Source of the DNA: Candidatus Nitrosopumilus sp.
Lineage (GTDB): Archaea; Thermoproteota; Nitrososphaeria; Nitrososphaerales; Nitrosopumilaceae
Length of the DNA: 64,000 bases
Direction: 5' to 3'
Assembly (NCBI GenBank): GCA_029864335.1
Contig: JAOTTS010000002.1
Coordinates: 20,671-84,670, forward strand
Of the stretch, positions 25,922-35,448 are shown in pieces (position 1 is the first letter of the stretch; each line of letters starts with the position of its first letter). The notes beneath the pieces are model-generated. The model made no database searches. It was given only the letters and a program-made list of their open reading frames with translations, and was not told the origin of the DNA. A program made the translations under genes and the position numbers.

Positions 25922-27838
25922 ATGGATAAAACATATGATATTGGTCTAGGGAACATTGATGTTAATTTAAGAAAAAAGGCCGATTCTGATTTTGTATCTT
26001 TCTGGGATGATGAGGCAAAAAATCTTTCATGGTTCTCTCATTGGGAAAAGACACTGGATTGGCACCCTCCTTTTGCAAAATGGTTTGTTGGAGGCACAAT
26101 TAATGCTTCATATAATGCCCTAGATGTGCATCAAAAAACCAAATCTGGCAAATCTGCTATATTGTGGGAGGGTGAGGATGGTGAATCTCGAGTTATCACT
26201 TATGGTGAAATGCTTTCACAAGTCAAAAAATTCTCAAATGTATTAAAATCCCTTGGTGTCAAAAAAGGCGATCGTGTGACTATTTATCTTCCTATGGTTC
26301 CTGAATTGCCAATTGCGATGCTGGCATGTGCAAGGATTGGTGCAACTCACACAGTAATTTTTTCAGGATTTAGTGCAGCCTCTATCAAAGATAGAATAAT
26401 TGACTCTCACTCAAAAGTTGTTGTTACTGCAAATGGTGGATATCGACGAGGAAAAATTGTAAAACTCAAAGAAGTAATTGATGAGGCAATCAAAGATGTT
26501 AATTTTGTGAAACATGTAGTGGTGCTAGAAAGAACAAAAAATGAAATTTCTATTTCATCCAAAGATAAACTATGGAGTGATTTGATGAATAATGTTTCAG
26601 ATTCATGTGATGCCGAAAAATTAGATAGTGCTCATCCTCTTTACATCTTGTATACTTCTGGAACTACTGGTAAACCAAAAGGAGTTTTACATGGAACCGG
26701 TGGTTATTTGACACATTTGTATTCCACTTTCAAATGGGCATTTGACATTAAAGATTCTGATATCTTTTTTTGTACTGCGGATATCGGTTGGGTGACAGGT
26801 CATAGCTATGTTGTCTATGCACCACTCTTGCATGGTGCAACTCAAGTAATGTATGAAGGTGCACCTGATTTTCCTGATGCATCTAGAATGTGGAGTATCT
26901 TACAAAAATATCATGTTACAATTTTTTACACAACCCCCACTGCATTGAGGATGTTTATGAAATTTGGAGATAATATTCCAAATTCATTTGATCTTTCTTC
27001 GTTAAGATTACTTGGAACGGTAGGCGAACCAATCAATCCAGAAGTATGGAAATGGTATTTCAAAACTATTGGAAAGGAAAAATGCCCCATTATCGATACT
27101 TGGTGGCAGACTGAAACTGGTGGAATGCTGATCTCTCCATTACCTGGATTAGAGACAATACCCTTGAAGCCTGGTTCTGGAACACGCCCAATCCCTGGGG
27201 TACACATTTCTGTAGTTGATGAAAATGGAGACGATGTATCTCCTAACACCAAAGGATATCTTGTAGTAAAAAATCCATGGCCTGGAATGCTCTTGACATT
27301 ATGGAATGATGATGAAAAATATAAAACTGTCTACTGGTCAAAATATGAACATTGTTACTATCCTGGAGATTATGCTCTAAAAGATGATGATGGTTATTTT
27401 TGGTTACTTGGACGTACAGATGATATTTTGAAAGTTGCAGGACATAGAATAGGCACTGCAGAACTTGAAAGCTGCATTGTTTCTCATTCCGATGTAGCAG
27501 AATCAGCAGTGTGTGGAATTCCTGACGATGTCAAAGGCGAGGTAATTATTGCATTTGTTGTTTTGAAACAAGGACTTTCTGATTCTAAAATATTAGAAAA
27601 AGAAATTTCTGATAAAATAAGAAATGATATTGCTGCCATTGCCACACCAAAACAAATCTATTTTGTTTCAAAACTTCCGAAAACGCGTAGTGGAAAAATT
27701 ATGCGAAGACTACTAAAAGGAATTGCAAATAATGAAAAAATTGGTGATGTAAGTACTCTAGAAGATGGGGCTGCTGTTACTGAAGTACAAAGTGCAGTTG
27801 ACTATATTCAAAAATCTATTAAAGAAACTTCTGGATAA
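25922..27838 (+). CDS. acs: AMP-forming acyl-CoA (acetyl-CoA) synthetase
   Basis: 638 residues from ATG 25922; a TTG one codon earlier is possible. The adenylate-forming motif YTSGTTGKPKGVLHGTGGYL, the WWQTETGG motif, GRTDDILKVAGHRIGTAELE and the C-terminal LPKTRSGKIMRRLLKGIA (Lys of the acetylation-sensitive site) are all intact. It activates acetate, or a related short acid such as propionate or 3-hydroxypropionate, to the CoA ester with ATP. In ammonia-oxidising thaumarchaea this could serve organic-acid assimilation next to the 3HP/4HB cycle; exact substrate uncertain. Confidence 0.93.
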   Translation: MDKTYDIGLGNIDVNLRKKADSDFVSFWDDEAKNLSWFSHWEKTLDWHPPFAKWFVGGTINASYNALDVHQKTKSGKSAILWEGEDGESRVITYGEMLSQVKKFSNVLKSLGVKKGDRVTIYLPMVPELPIAMLACARIGATHTVIFSGFSAASIKDRIIDSHSKVVVTANGGYRRGKIVKLKEVIDEAIKDVNFVKHVVVLERTKNEISISSKDKLWSDLMNNVSDSCDAEKLDSAHPLYILYTSGTTGKPKGVLHGTGGYLTHLYSTFKWAFDIKDSDIFFCTADIGWVTGHSYVVYAPLLHGATQVMYEGAPDFPDASRMWSILQKYHVTIFYTTPTALRMFMKFGDNIPNSFDLSSLRLLGTVGEPINPEVWKWYFKTIGKEKCPIIDTWWQTETGGMLISPLPGLETIPLKPGSGTRPIPGVHISVVDENGDDVSPNTKGYLVVKNPWPGMLLTLWNDDEKYKTVYWSKYEHCYYPGDYALKDDDGYFWLLGRTDDILKVAGHRIGTAELESCIVSHSDVAESAVCGIPDDVKGEVIIAFVVLKQGLSDSKILEKEISDKIRNDIAAIATPKQIYFVSKLPKTRSGKIMRRLLKGIANNEKIGDVSTLEDGAAVTEVQSAVDYIQKSIKETSG

Positions 27839-27839
27839 T

Positions 27840-28367
27840 CTATTTTAATTCTGATATATTAATTTGTAATAACATATCAAACATTTTTTTAAGCCCATCG
27901 TATTCTGATTTTGAATTTTCATCTAATTGATCATATTCTTTTTCTTTAATTTCGTTTAGTCTATTTTTTGCTTCTCTGAAAAATTCTTCATATTCTTTTA
28001 TCTTTTCATCACTCATTTGAGTTAGATCGAAGATTACTGTATTACTGCCAAGCAAATTATTGTTTTCATCATAAATGCTTGTTGCCTGTAGCAATCCTGG
28101 AAAGGTACTTCCATCTTGTCTTTTGAATGTGATTTTTCTATCCATGACTTTTCCAGTCTCAAACCATAATTTCAGGGACTCATTCATTGCTTCCCAAGAG
28201 TCTTTGGATATGTACTCAAAAATTGACTTGCCTAGAATCTCTGATTTGGTATATCCCAAGTTTACTGCATATGTTGAATTGCAATCCAAAATGATTCCAA
28301 TTGAATTAATTCTCCTCCACATAACTGGGGCATCTTTGAGTGTTTTTCTTGCTTCAGTCTGAGACAT
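27840..28367 (-). CDS. PAS-domain protein without output domain
   Basis: 175 residues. One PAS fold (about 10-115) has INSIGIILDCNSTYAVNLGYTKSEILGKSIFEYI and FKRQDGSTFPGLLQATSIYDENNNLLG. A charged coiled-coil tail (about 120-175) follows. No kinase or HTH is attached, so it may be a free-standing sensor or adaptor. It is convergent with acs, one base apart. Confidence 0.82.
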   Translation of the reverse strand: MSQTEARKTLKDAPVMWRRINSIGIILDCNSTYAVNLGYTKSEILGKSIFEYISKDSWEAMNESLKLWFETGKVMDRKITFKRQDGSTFPGLLQATSIYDENNNLLGSNTVIFDLTQMSDEKIKEYEEFFREAKNRLNEIKEKEYDQLDENSKSEYDGLKKMFDMLLQINISELK

Positions 28368-28751
28368 TTTTTTTGATTAATCAAGACTAGTAATTAAACT
28401 AAAAATCCGCGAACTAATTTGTTCAATTTAGACACTAGGAAATCATAATCTGATTTTAGATTTTGACATTATGTGAAAATATCTTGGAGGAACAATTAAT
28501 GTGAAAAATAATCCTACAACCTTTTCTGTTACTTTGCCAAAGAATTTTTCATCTTAATCTAAAACCACTAGTTGGGGTTGAAAATTTACATAAATTTTTT
28601 CAGAGTTTGACTTTTTACTTTAATGAAATACTACATTCAAAAGAGGTCTTTTAATTAAACCTTTCATGATTTTATTTTCAAACTGTACTGAACAAAATCA
28701 CTCATTTTCTTTGATGGCTAACTTGCCCAAAAGGATTCATCCTTAAGTGAG
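28368..28751. other. 384-base intergenic stretch, nothing recognised
   Basis: Contains the leaders of the PAS gene and of the 64-aa gene and no coding frame worth calling; the longest candidate is an 18-codon GTG frame near 28501. Confidence 0.4.
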
Positions 28752-28946
28752 ATGGCTGTGAGTAAAATCATGACAAAAAGAATAGAAGAAGAATTGGCAG
28801 AAATGAATCGATTAAAAAGATTAGAGTTGGAATTTCTATTTTTTCAAGCTAGATTGGATAATACTATGCTACAAAAATATCATGATGCTTTAACAAATAA
28901 ACGCATTATCTCTGAAGATATAGATCCTGAACTACAATACGTTTGA
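28752..28946 (+). CDS. Small helical protein, 64 aa
   Basis: 64 residues from ATG, strongly helical with heptad-like hydrophobics (IEEELAEMNRLKRLELEFLFFQ). It could form a coiled-coil dimer. No family is recognised. It opens a run of short genes up to tfb. Confidence 0.5.
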   Translation: MAVSKIMTKRIEEELAEMNRLKRLELEFLFFQARLDNTMLQKYHDALTNKRIISEDIDPELQYV

Positions 28947-29007
28947 ATTTGAACAAAATTCAATCTTCATTTTCTCAACTATTTTCTAAATAATGTGGAG
29001 ATATTAC

Positions 29008-29196
29008 TTATGAATCATCTTTCATATGTCTATAATTATAATGACATCTCTTATTGCAAAACCAATCTAGTCCACCTAAATATTCTACATGATCAGACTT
29101 GTCACAAAATTTACATTTTATGAGTGCCTTATGCTATTTTTTTTGGTCATGATGTCTCTCCCAGAAAAAATCACACATACTACACTGATATTTCAT
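29008..29196 (-). pseudogene. Small Cys-rich zinc protein interrupted by one in-frame TAG
   Basis: From ATG 29196 the frame has CSMC, then TAG at 29136-29134 (codon 21), then continues open for 41 more codons with CKFC, DHVEYLGGLDWFCNKRC and a stop at 29008. Apart from the TAG the 62-codon protein is coherent, with CxxC, CxxC and CxxxC. Most likely a recent nonsense mutation; readthrough or a base error cannot be excluded. Confidence 0.5.
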
Positions 29197-29197
29197 T

Positions 29198-29308
29198 TCA
29201 TTTTTTCACATCAGATGGTTTCTTTTTTCCATATTCTTTGAATGTGTTTACATCCATTGATGTCTTTTCTTGTTTTCCTTTTAGTCTTGCAAAAATATTT
29301 TCTAACAT
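29198..29308 (-). CDS. Small basic protein, 36 aa
   Basis: 36 residues from ATG 29308, Lys-rich (MLENIFARLKGKQEKTS, ending KKPSDVKK). It stops two bases before the ATG of the interrupted zinc protein and so could be its operon partner. Unrecognised. Confidence 0.4.
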   Translation of the reverse strand: MLENIFARLKGKQEKTSMDVNTFKEYGKKKPSDVKK

Positions 29309-29522
29309 GATTAACTAGATCAACACTGACTTATAAAGTCAGAAAATTCCAACCATCAGACAACAATACATATCTTAGTTAATTCAGTCCTTTCTTGCAG
29401 ATATGCAACCTCACACCACTACTGCATTAACATTACACCAATATTCCCTGCAATGTTTCATGTTTATGGGTTAATTATAAAATCATAGTAAACCCATGTA
29501 AAAGATTGGAAGAGTGTTAATT

Positions 29523-29615
29523 CTATTTGTCTGATTTAGTAGAGTCTTCTTTCTTTGGCTCTTCTTTTTTGTCGTCGTTAGCGACAATAATTGTTGGGTT
29601 TGTTTCTTTTGTCAT
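29523..29615 (-). CDS. Possible 30-aa charged peptide
   Basis: ATG 29615 opens a 30-codon frame that is a highly charged Lys/Glu/Asp/Thr sequence after NPTIIVAND. Low complexity suggests disorder. Supported by composition only. Confidence 0.35.
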   Translation of the reverse strand: MTKETNPTIIVANDDKKEEPKKEDSTKSDK

Positions 29616-29746
29616 ACTATATACTAACTTATAATCAATATATACACGTGTATTCAAATTTATAGTTAAATAAAAAATATATAGATATTTAGGCATGAAA
29701 TTAAAAAATTACGCCGGTATATATCAATGAAAAGCCCATTAAAAGC

Positions 29747-29860
29747 ATGTTCGAAAAAATAATTAAAAAACTGAAATTTGGTTCTTGTAAAACCAAAGTA
29801 ATAGATGATGTAAATACAAACATAGAATCTGAAAAAGAGACGAAGCAAGCTGAAGCATAG
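29747..29860 (+). CDS. Possible 37-aa small protein
   Basis: A 37-codon ATG frame: a basic amphipathic start (MFEKIIKKLKFGSC) and an acidic second half (ESEKETKQAEA). Unrecognised; it lies in the run of tiny frames upstream of tfb. Confidence 0.3.
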   Translation: MFEKIIKKLKFGSCKTKVIDDVNTNIESEKETKQAEA

Positions 29861-29893
29861 CTGCAAGGTTTACTATTTTATTTAGGAAGTAAA

Positions 29894-29992
29894 ATGAATT
29901 TTAGTTTTGTTAAGACACATTTGAAAAAACTAATTCATACATTCTTGCACCACAACATACAAAAAAAGCATCATTGGTGGAGTGAAGAATAA
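29894..29992 (+). CDS. Possible 32-aa His/Trp-rich peptide
   Basis: A 32-codon ATG frame with five His, two adjacent Trp and basic residues (FLHHNIQKKHHWWSEE). Short, unrecognised and weakly supported. Confidence 0.25.
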   Translation: MNFSFVKTHLKKLIHTFLHHNIQKKHHWWSEE

Positions 29993-30154
29993 TTATTCTA
30001 AATTTTATTTTAAAAATACTTTTTTGAAACTTTATCTAGACGTTGGCTATAATTTTAAAATCCTCAGAATTATTCTTATTCTATAGAATAAGAATTATAA
30101 TTAGGGTTAACTAATTTTACATTACTTTAATACAAACAACGTGTTACAAGTATT

Positions 30155-30319
30155 ATGAGAAATGACTCTTGTAGAAAATGTGGAGGTGTAATGAATACAT
30201 ATCAAAACTGTGATCATTGCAAAAATCCAATTGAGTTTATTTGCCACAATTGTAATCTTAACACAGACCAAGAAATTCACTCTGATTGTATTGCTGGAAT
30301 AATGCCTGCCACGGTATAG
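30155..30319 (+). CDS. Zinc-ribbon protein upstream of tfb, 54 aa
   Basis: 54 residues from ATG 30155 with CRKC, CDHC, CHNC and a lone C in HSDCIAG, enough for two zinc sites. It ends nine bases before the tfb start, so co-transcription is likely. It could be a zinc protein of the transcription apparatus, but nothing specific is recognised. Confidence 0.65.
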   Translation: MRNDSCRKCGGVMNTYQNCDHCKNPIEFICHNCNLNTDQEIHSDCIAGIMPATV

Positions 30320-30328
30320 TGAAAATTA

Positions 30329-31258
30329 TTGACCATATTACAGACAATTGAAAAAGAAAAACTATTTTGTAATTATTGCCATGTCTCAAGATTTGTAACT
30401 GATGATGTTATTGGAGAAATTGCTTGCTCAAGTTGTGGGTGTGTTATTTCAGAAAACACTGAAAATAGAGGGCTAGAACGTAGACTCATTTCAAGTACAT
30501 CTGATACTGCTAGAACTGGTCCTGGATTGACGCTTAAAATGCATGACAAGGGTCTCAATACGATAATAGGAGTACAAAATAGAGATTCTGGCGGAAAACC
30601 ACTTTCTGCAAAAACTACTCAGATATTTGGCAGATTGCGAAAATGGGATAATAGATCCCAAACAAAAAACTCTGCAGATAGGAATCTGAGAGTTGCACTT
30701 CAAGAATTTGATAAAATACAATCAAAATTAGGTCTCTCAGACACTGTGGTTGAGCGAGCCTCTCTTTTTTATAGAAAAGCAATAGAACGGAATCTCATTC
30801 GTGGAAGAACTGTCAAATCAATTGCAGCAGCATGTCTGTATGCTTCATGTCGAGATTTAGAACATAATAGAACTTTAACAGAAATCGCAAATCAATTTGG
30901 GATCAAAAAAAAAGAGATTGCAAGGGCATATCGTATATTGTTTAGAGAGTTAGGATTTGCAGTTACTATTGTAAATCCAATAAAGTCAATCACCAAGATT
31001 GGAAGCAAGATTGGGTTATCTGAAAAAACAATTCGTAAAGCAATACAAATCTTAAATGCAGCCCAGGATGCAGGAATTGTATCTGGTAAAAATCCTGAAA
31101 TTATGGCAGCTAGTGTAATTTATGCAGCATGTGTAATAACAGGCGAATCAAAATCTCAAACAGAAGTGGCAGCAGTTGCAAATACTAGTACAGTTTCAAT
31201 TAGAAATAGAATTCAAGAATTTAAGACAAAATTAGGTCTGTTTTCAACAATTAATTAA
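30329..31258 (+). CDS. tfb: Transcription initiation factor B (TFIIB homologue)
   Basis: 309 residues from a TTG start. An N-terminal zinc ribbon CNYC and CSSC (Cys 14, 17, 33, 36) is followed by the B-reader/linker region (about 45-85) and two cyclin folds (about 118-205 and 215-305). RTVKSIAAACLYASCRDL and EIMAASVIYAACVITG mark the repeats. TFB bridges TBP-bound promoters and RNA polymerase. Thaumarchaea encode several TFBs; here the B-reader is short and lacks the common R-x-W-D-like phrase of general TFBs before the linker, although RKWDNRS follows later. Whether it is general or specialised is unknown. Confidence 0.95.
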   Translation: MTILQTIEKEKLFCNYCHVSRFVTDDVIGEIACSSCGCVISENTENRGLERRLISSTSDTARTGPGLTLKMHDKGLNTIIGVQNRDSGGKPLSAKTTQIFGRLRKWDNRSQTKNSADRNLRVALQEFDKIQSKLGLSDTVVERASLFYRKAIERNLIRGRTVKSIAAACLYASCRDLEHNRTLTEIANQFGIKKKEIARAYRILFRELGFAVTIVNPIKSITKIGSKIGLSEKTIRKAIQILNAAQDAGIVSGKNPEIMAASVIYAACVITGESKSQTEVAAVANTSTVSIRNRIQEFKTKLGLFSTIN

Positions 31259-31295
31259 CTGAGATATTAATTCAAACCAATAAACAGCATGATTG

Positions 31296-31577
31296 ATGAA
31301 ACATTATATAATTATGTTGGGGAAAAATAAATTGATTAGTTTCAATAATGTAACTTTAAAGGATTATGGAAAAATCAAAAGAGGCTTGAAAAAATCATTC
31401 AAAACAATTCCTTGTCTAAGTGGTAATAGATCTGTGGTTGAAACTTTTGATGTGGTTTCGGCGGATTCTAAACTTCCAATCACCTATTACAAAACAAAAA
31501 CACTTCAAATCCAAGAAGATTCGTCTAATAATTCAAAAAAAGTCATTGAAGTAATACAAACCATCCTAAACATTTGA
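31296..31577 (+). CDS. Hypothetical protein, 93 aa
   Basis: 93 residues from ATG 31296; a TTG one codon earlier is possible. Basic N-terminal half (LKDYGKIKRGLKKSFKTIP) and an alpha/beta look. It follows tfb by 37 bases on the same strand. Not recognised. Confidence 0.5.
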   Translation: MKHYIIMLGKNKLISFNNVTLKDYGKIKRGLKKSFKTIPCLSGNRSVVETFDVVSADSKLPITYYKTKTLQIQEDSSNNSKKVIEVIQTILNI

Positions 31578-31716
31578 TGATTACATTGATCCCTTAACTT
31601 TGGAAGAATTCAAGTAAATTTGAATCTAAATTGAGGTCCTTGAACTAGTTTGACAAGTCACCTCGAGAGTTTTGTATATTCATTTAATTGGTTTTTGATT
31701 AAAATAAAATCACTCA

Positions 31717-32151
31717 TCAAATGTTAAACATGGCACATTTAACGCTAGCATAAATGTGATTTACTGTACTGTCATGATAGATTTTTTCAGGACTAACTTT
31801 TGAGGATTTACCCATAACAATAAGATCAATTTTATGGGATTTTACATAAGATACAATACATGTTGAGGCTACACTGCAGTTAGAAATTTTTGAATCACAT
31901 CGAATGTCTGATTCCTTTGCTATCTGTTCTAATTCAAATAACTTTTCTTCCATTATTTTATTTCTTTTCGTCATGTCTATTTTATCGGATTTTGTATCAA
32001 AAAACCCAAAGGTAGAGTTTTTTTCCATACAAGCTAGTATAGTGATCTTGGAAGAAAATTTTTTTGCTAGTTGAATCGCACCGTTAAATGCCTTATCTCC
32101 TGTTTTTGTTCCATCATAGGGTACAAGAATATGCTGAAAAGACAAGGCCAT
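31717..32151 (-). CDS. Universal stress protein, UspA family
   Basis: 144 residues with the Usp opening HILVPYDGTKTGDKAFNGAIQLAKKF and the core IDLIVMGKSSKV. The usual ATP-loop G-x2-G-x9-G-S/T is not kept: only the first Gly is clear and the final Gly is replaced in HDSTVNHIY. It may thus not bind ATP. Usp proteins buffer general stress, but biochemical roles vary. Monocistronic. Confidence 0.82.
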   Translation of the reverse strand: MALSFQHILVPYDGTKTGDKAFNGAIQLAKKFSSKITILACMEKNSTFGFFDTKSDKIDMTKRNKIMEEKLFELEQIAKESDIRCDSKISNCSVASTCIVSYVKSHKIDLIVMGKSSKVSPEKIYHDSTVNHIYASVKCAMFNI

Positions 32152-32273
32152 ACATAAAAGACATACATATCATATATTAAAATCCAAAGTATCGAACCTC
32201 ATTTTGAGGATGAACATTATACAGCTTAGATTGAATCATCAAATTATTATTGTGATATTAACACAAGAATCAT

Positions 32274-32510
32274 TCATAGGATTTCATATTTTCTTCCTAA
32301 CATGAATGCGTGATAAACTGCCTCTTCTCTTGCTTTTTGCGTCTTTTTCCTTGTAAATTCATACCCAAATTCTGCTGCAAAGTCTTTCTGATTGATTTTT
32401 TGTCCTACCTTTAACATGGATAGACATGTTGCATATTGCGGACTAACTTTTACATCATAGTCTTTTTGTGAGTTGAATTTTTTTAGAACCTTGTAGAATT
32501 GTTTTACCAT
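32274..32510 (-). CDS. Small conserved hypothetical protein, 78 aa
   Basis: 78 residues, basic, predicted alpha/beta with GQKINQKDFAAEFGYEFTRKKTQKAREEAVYHAFMLGRKY. The helix-turn-helix-like middle could bind nucleic acid; not recognised. It lies 43 bases downstream of fen1 on the same strand. Confidence 0.55.
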   Translation of the reverse strand: MVKQFYKVLKKFNSQKDYDVKVSPQYATCLSMLKVGQKINQKDFAAEFGYEFTRKKTQKAREEAVYHAFMLGRKYEIL

Positions 32511-32553
32511 GAAAATTAGTCATATCTTGAAGTATAAAAGATGAATTTATTAG

Positions 32554-33576
32554 CTAAAACCACTGGTCTAAATTCTGACTCTTTTTCTCTAATGCCTTTT
32601 TCAATCTGTTTAATGTAGATTGAACTCTGTCTTCTGAGAAACTTCTTTCTTTTACCAAATAGTTTGTCATTCCTTCATAATCTACTTCGTTAAAAACAAT
32701 CTCATCGACATCTGCAACTTCTGGATTCTGAAAAATTTTCCGAATCTGTTGAAAATCAATTTCTTGAAGTTGTTCTTGAATTTGTGGAATGTCTTCCAAT
32801 CTTGAATATTGTTTTATCATTTTTAATGCAGTTTTTGGACCAATTCTGTCAAAACCATTTGGATTAAAATCAGTTCCAATTAAAATACCGACATCAATTA
32901 ATTGCTCCCTGGTCAATCCTAATGCTTTTAATGTTTTTTGTGTTTCAATTATTTCTGGTACTATGTCGATGTAGGTATTTCTGTTAGGTATTTTTCTTCT
33001 TCCACTGTTTGTGAAATTTCTTATTAATCTTTTGGCTCCACATAAAATGGAATCAAAATCTTGACTTGCAGAAGCATAAGCTTGTCCTGTATTTGTGAGA
33101 TGTGCAGCTGTTGCTTCTCCTTCTGATGGTGCATCAATATATGGAATTCCAAAATATGTTAGAATTTGTTTTGATTCTTTTACCATTCCATCTTTCATAC
33201 TTGTTGTCTGCTGAGCATATTTTCTTGCATCTTCCATATTTCCTGCAGCTACTGCTTTTTCATATTTTACAGTTGCATCCTTTTTGATCTGTTTTCTACG
33301 CTCAATTTCAGCTGTCTTTAGCGATGGCGGTTTTCCATCAAACACGTAAACCGGTTTTATTCCCAATGAGAGAAAGTTGACATTTCTGTAAAGTAGTCCA
33401 CTTAGATGACTTGTGATTCTTCCCTCAGAATCTGATAGTTGCAGGCCATCTGGGCCTCTAATACTTGCTAGAAATTGATAGATTGCATTGTATGCATCAA
33501 TTGCAATTACCTTTGTCGAAAATGCCTCCAGAGCTGTCTTTTCTCTTACTACCAAATCTTTTAGGTTTAGACCCAT
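32554..33576 (-). CDS. fen: Flap endonuclease 1
   Basis: 340 residues with the XPG N domain ([28 protein letters not shown]) and I domain ([23 protein letters not shown], then [20 protein letters not shown] helix-two-turn-helix). The metal-binding acids are present. The C-terminal SQNLDQWF is a PCNA-interacting peptide in which Ser replaces the first Gln. It cuts 5' flaps during Okazaki fragment processing and repair. Length is normal for archaea. Confidence 0.95.
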   Translation of the reverse strand: MGLNLKDLVVREKTALEAFSTKVIAIDAYNAIYQFLASIRGPDGLQLSDSEGRITSHLSGLLYRNVNFLSLGIKPVYVFDGKPPSLKTAEIERRKQIKKDATVKYEKAVAAGNMEDARKYAQQTTSMKDGMVKESKQILTYFGIPYIDAPSEGEATAAHLTNTGQAYASASQDFDSILCGAKRLIRNFTNSGRRKIPNRNTYIDIVPEIIETQKTLKALGLTREQLIDVGILIGTDFNPNGFDRIGPKTALKMIKQYSRLEDIPQIQEQLQEIDFQQIRKIFQNPEVADVDEIVFNEVDYEGMTNYLVKERSFSEDRVQSTLNRLKKALEKKSQNLDQWF

Positions 33577-33710
33577 AGAGATTTCTTGTAATTTTGTTCT
33601 ATTTTGTGTTTATGCTTCAGTTATTATAGTTATTTTGGAAATTTTATTTCTATTATTACAAAATTATTTTAAAATCGATTTTAATATGTCTATGATTTGT
33701 AACAAATACT

Positions 33711-33980
33711 ATGGTAAAACCATCATTATCTTCCCATCTAGAGGATAAAATTTTTGAAATAAAATTTGATTCTGGTGACAACATATCTAAAATTATTTCA
33801 TATTTTCCTTTATCTGCATCTGAAATACAAGAAATTCTTTCATTTTTACATATTAAATCATTTAACGGGTTTAGCTCAATTTTTGCAGATAAAATAACTA
33901 CCAATGAATGGGAAAATACCAAAGAACAAATCAAAAAGAAATTCAAGGATGAATTATTTGATATTGACGATATGTCTTAG
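33711..33980 (+). CDS. Hypothetical acidic protein, 89 aa
   Basis: 89 residues from ATG 33711, chosen over an antisense frame at 33656-33946 because of its composition and acidic soluble sequence (FKDELFDIDDMS end). Helical with SASEIQEILSFLHIKSFNGFS. Not recognised. It ends 45 bases before tRNA-Ser. Confidence 0.5.
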   Translation: MVKPSLSSHLEDKIFEIKFDSGDNISKIISYFPLSASEIQEILSFLHIKSFNGFSSIFADKITTNEWENTKEQIKKKFKDELFDIDDMS

Positions 33981-33996
33981 TTTTGTACTGATTTGC

Positions 33997-34004
33997 TTTA
34001 TTAT
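33997..34004 (+). promoter_or_regulatory. TATA box of tRNA-Ser
   Basis: TTTATTAT lies 22-29 bases upstream of the tRNA 5' end, the spacing expected for an archaeal TATA element with transcription starting at or just before the tRNA. Confidence 0.55.
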
Positions 34005-34025
34005 GGAGAAAATTTCACAATAGAT

Positions 34026-34107
34026 GCCGGGATAGCCAAGTGGTACGGCGACCGTCTCGAAAACGGTTACGCGCAAGCGTGCAGGGGTTCGAATCCCTTT
34101 CCCGGCG
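34026..34107 (+). tRNA. tRNA-Ser (anticodon CGA)
   Basis: 82 nt. Acceptor GCCGGGA pairs with TCCCGGC, discriminator G. Anticodon stem ACCGT/ACGGT encloses loop CTCGAAA with anticodon CGA (codon UCG). The long variable arm (CGCGCAAGCG region) identifies serine type II, and the T arm GGGGTTCGAATCCC is perfect. CCA is not encoded and no intron is present. Confidence 0.97.
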
Positions 34108-34169
34108 TAACATCAATGGTTAAACGCCCTAACCTCCTAGGAGATGCCCTGTGAGTCAAAAGAGTAGAA

Positions 34170-34711
34170 ATGAGGCACCAGTTGATGATTACTATTGTTG
34201 GTGACTCTTGCAACTCTACACATTCAAGATTCTTTTACATGTTCCTGTTCATCGTATCCTGACTTTCTAACGACTAGGATGGAATCTGATGGAGCATTTC
34301 AAGGAACAGTCAAAGACATTCTAACTGATGATGGTCCACGAAAAATTACTTTTGATATTTATCAGGTACAAAAAGGAAATTATCCGTATGGCAATTACAC
34401 TCTTGTGGATTCAAGCATACTCCATCATGGCAAAGACATGATCCAAATGAACACTTGTAGTGTCGACTACAAAATAGGGGGAAACGTATCAGGTCTTTAC
34501 GTACGGTGGAGGCCGAATAATGGGTGAGACCGATATATGTAGCACAAAACAAATTTCAGGCCTTGATGAAGGGTCACATGAGGATGGTGAGATAGAGTAT
34601 TACAGACAAGATTACAATTTCTTTATTCAATACAGCCTTTTCTCATCAATCATACCTGTATCCATCACAGCAATAATTGTGGAAATTATTATTTGGAGAA
34701 AGAGAAAATGA
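34170..34711 (+). pseudogene. Secreted Cys-containing membrane-tethered protein gene with two +1 frameshifts
   Basis: ATG 34170 starts a signal-like frame (MRHQLMITIV). Sequence then continues in the next frame as VTLATLHIQDSFTCSCS through FQGTVKDILTDDGPRKITFDIYQV to YVRWRPNNG and a TGA at 34525. It continues again, one base shifted, as GETDICSTKQISG to a C-terminal membrane span (SLFSSIIPVSITAIIVEIII) and basic end. Joined, it is a typical secreted CSC-starting beta domain (TIMP/NTR-like) with a C-terminal anchor. Both breaks sit at short G runs. It may be a pseudogene or an assembly artefact. Confidence 0.55.
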
Positions 34712-35049
34712 AAACTAAATCCAATATTCTTTTAGTTATAGGGCTTATATTTTTTGGCTCTTATGCAACAATAATATCATATGCACAAGGACCAGATGAT
34801 ATTCTAAACATTGCCATGATCTTGTATTTTCCAAGCATAGTAAAGCAACTCATAGCTAATGAGGGCAATGGAATAATCTGTGTTGATGCTTGTGGTCAAT
34901 GTTCTGTGTGGGGTTACAACTATGTTCTAGTTGAAGATCAATGCAAAATTCCTGACAACGTAAGAGATTGTTATTATATTGATCCTCCCATGGAGTGGGA
35001 GTTTGTGGATGGCAAATGTATTCCAACTGAAAAGTATCGTGAAAAATAA
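34708..35049 (+). CDS. Secreted Cys-rich protein, 113 aa
   Basis: ATG 34708 overlaps the upstream TGA (ATGA) and gives MKTKSNILLVIGLIFFGSYATIISYAQ, a clear signal peptide; the in-frame ATG at 34693 is less likely. The mature part has six cysteines (CVDACGQCSVWG, CKIP, DCYY, GKCIP), suggesting disulfide bonds. It belongs to a four-gene run of envelope proteins after tRNA-Ser. Not recognised. Confidence 0.6.
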   Translation: MKTKSNILLVIGLIFFGSYATIISYAQGPDDILNIAMILYFPSIVKQLIANEGNGIICVDACGQCSVWGYNYVLVEDQCKIPDNVRDCYYIDPPMEWEFVDGKCIPTEKYREK

Positions 35050-35064
35050 GGTTAGATAGATAAG

Positions 35065-35445
35065 ATGGTTCAACCGCAATATCAAAGCTACTGGCAATCA
35101 ATATTTGAATTGAATTCCATTTTCATGTTTATTCCAATGATGTTGGGAATTGTTGACATATCTTTGTTAATTGCACATCTAATTCTCAAGAAAAAGAAAA
35201 AACCTAGCAGACCCTATATTATGCTGATCATCACTGGATTTCTTTTGTACTTTGGAATTCCTAATGCATTTCAAGGATTGCTTCTAATCTTCATAATTAT
35301 CTTCTCTCCACATTTGCAAACTCTGGAAATGATAATTGGAATGATGTCTTTTCCAATAATTGGATTTATGTTTACAATTACAGGAGTATCATTGATAACA
35401 AAGCCCAGTTCTGTTAGGCAATTATACAGGAAATATCTTGACTAG
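35065..35445 (+). CDS. Membrane protein with three to four spans, 126 aa
   Basis: 126 residues with hydrophobic segments at about 10-38, 51-80 and 85-115, basic cytoplasmic loop KKKKKPSRP. Follows the secreted Cys protein by 15 bases. Unknown function. Confidence 0.6.
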   Translation: MVQPQYQSYWQSIFELNSIFMFIPMMLGIVDISLLIAHLILKKKKKPSRPYIMLIITGFLLYFGIPNAFQGLLLIFIIIFSPHLQTLEMIIGMMSFPIIGFMFTITGVSLITKPSSVRQLYRKYLD

Positions 35446-35448
35446 AAA

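Noticed and set aside
33656..33946. 96-codon minus-strand frame over the 89-aa gene
   Set aside because: The + strand frame has better composition and start; the two cannot both be likely.
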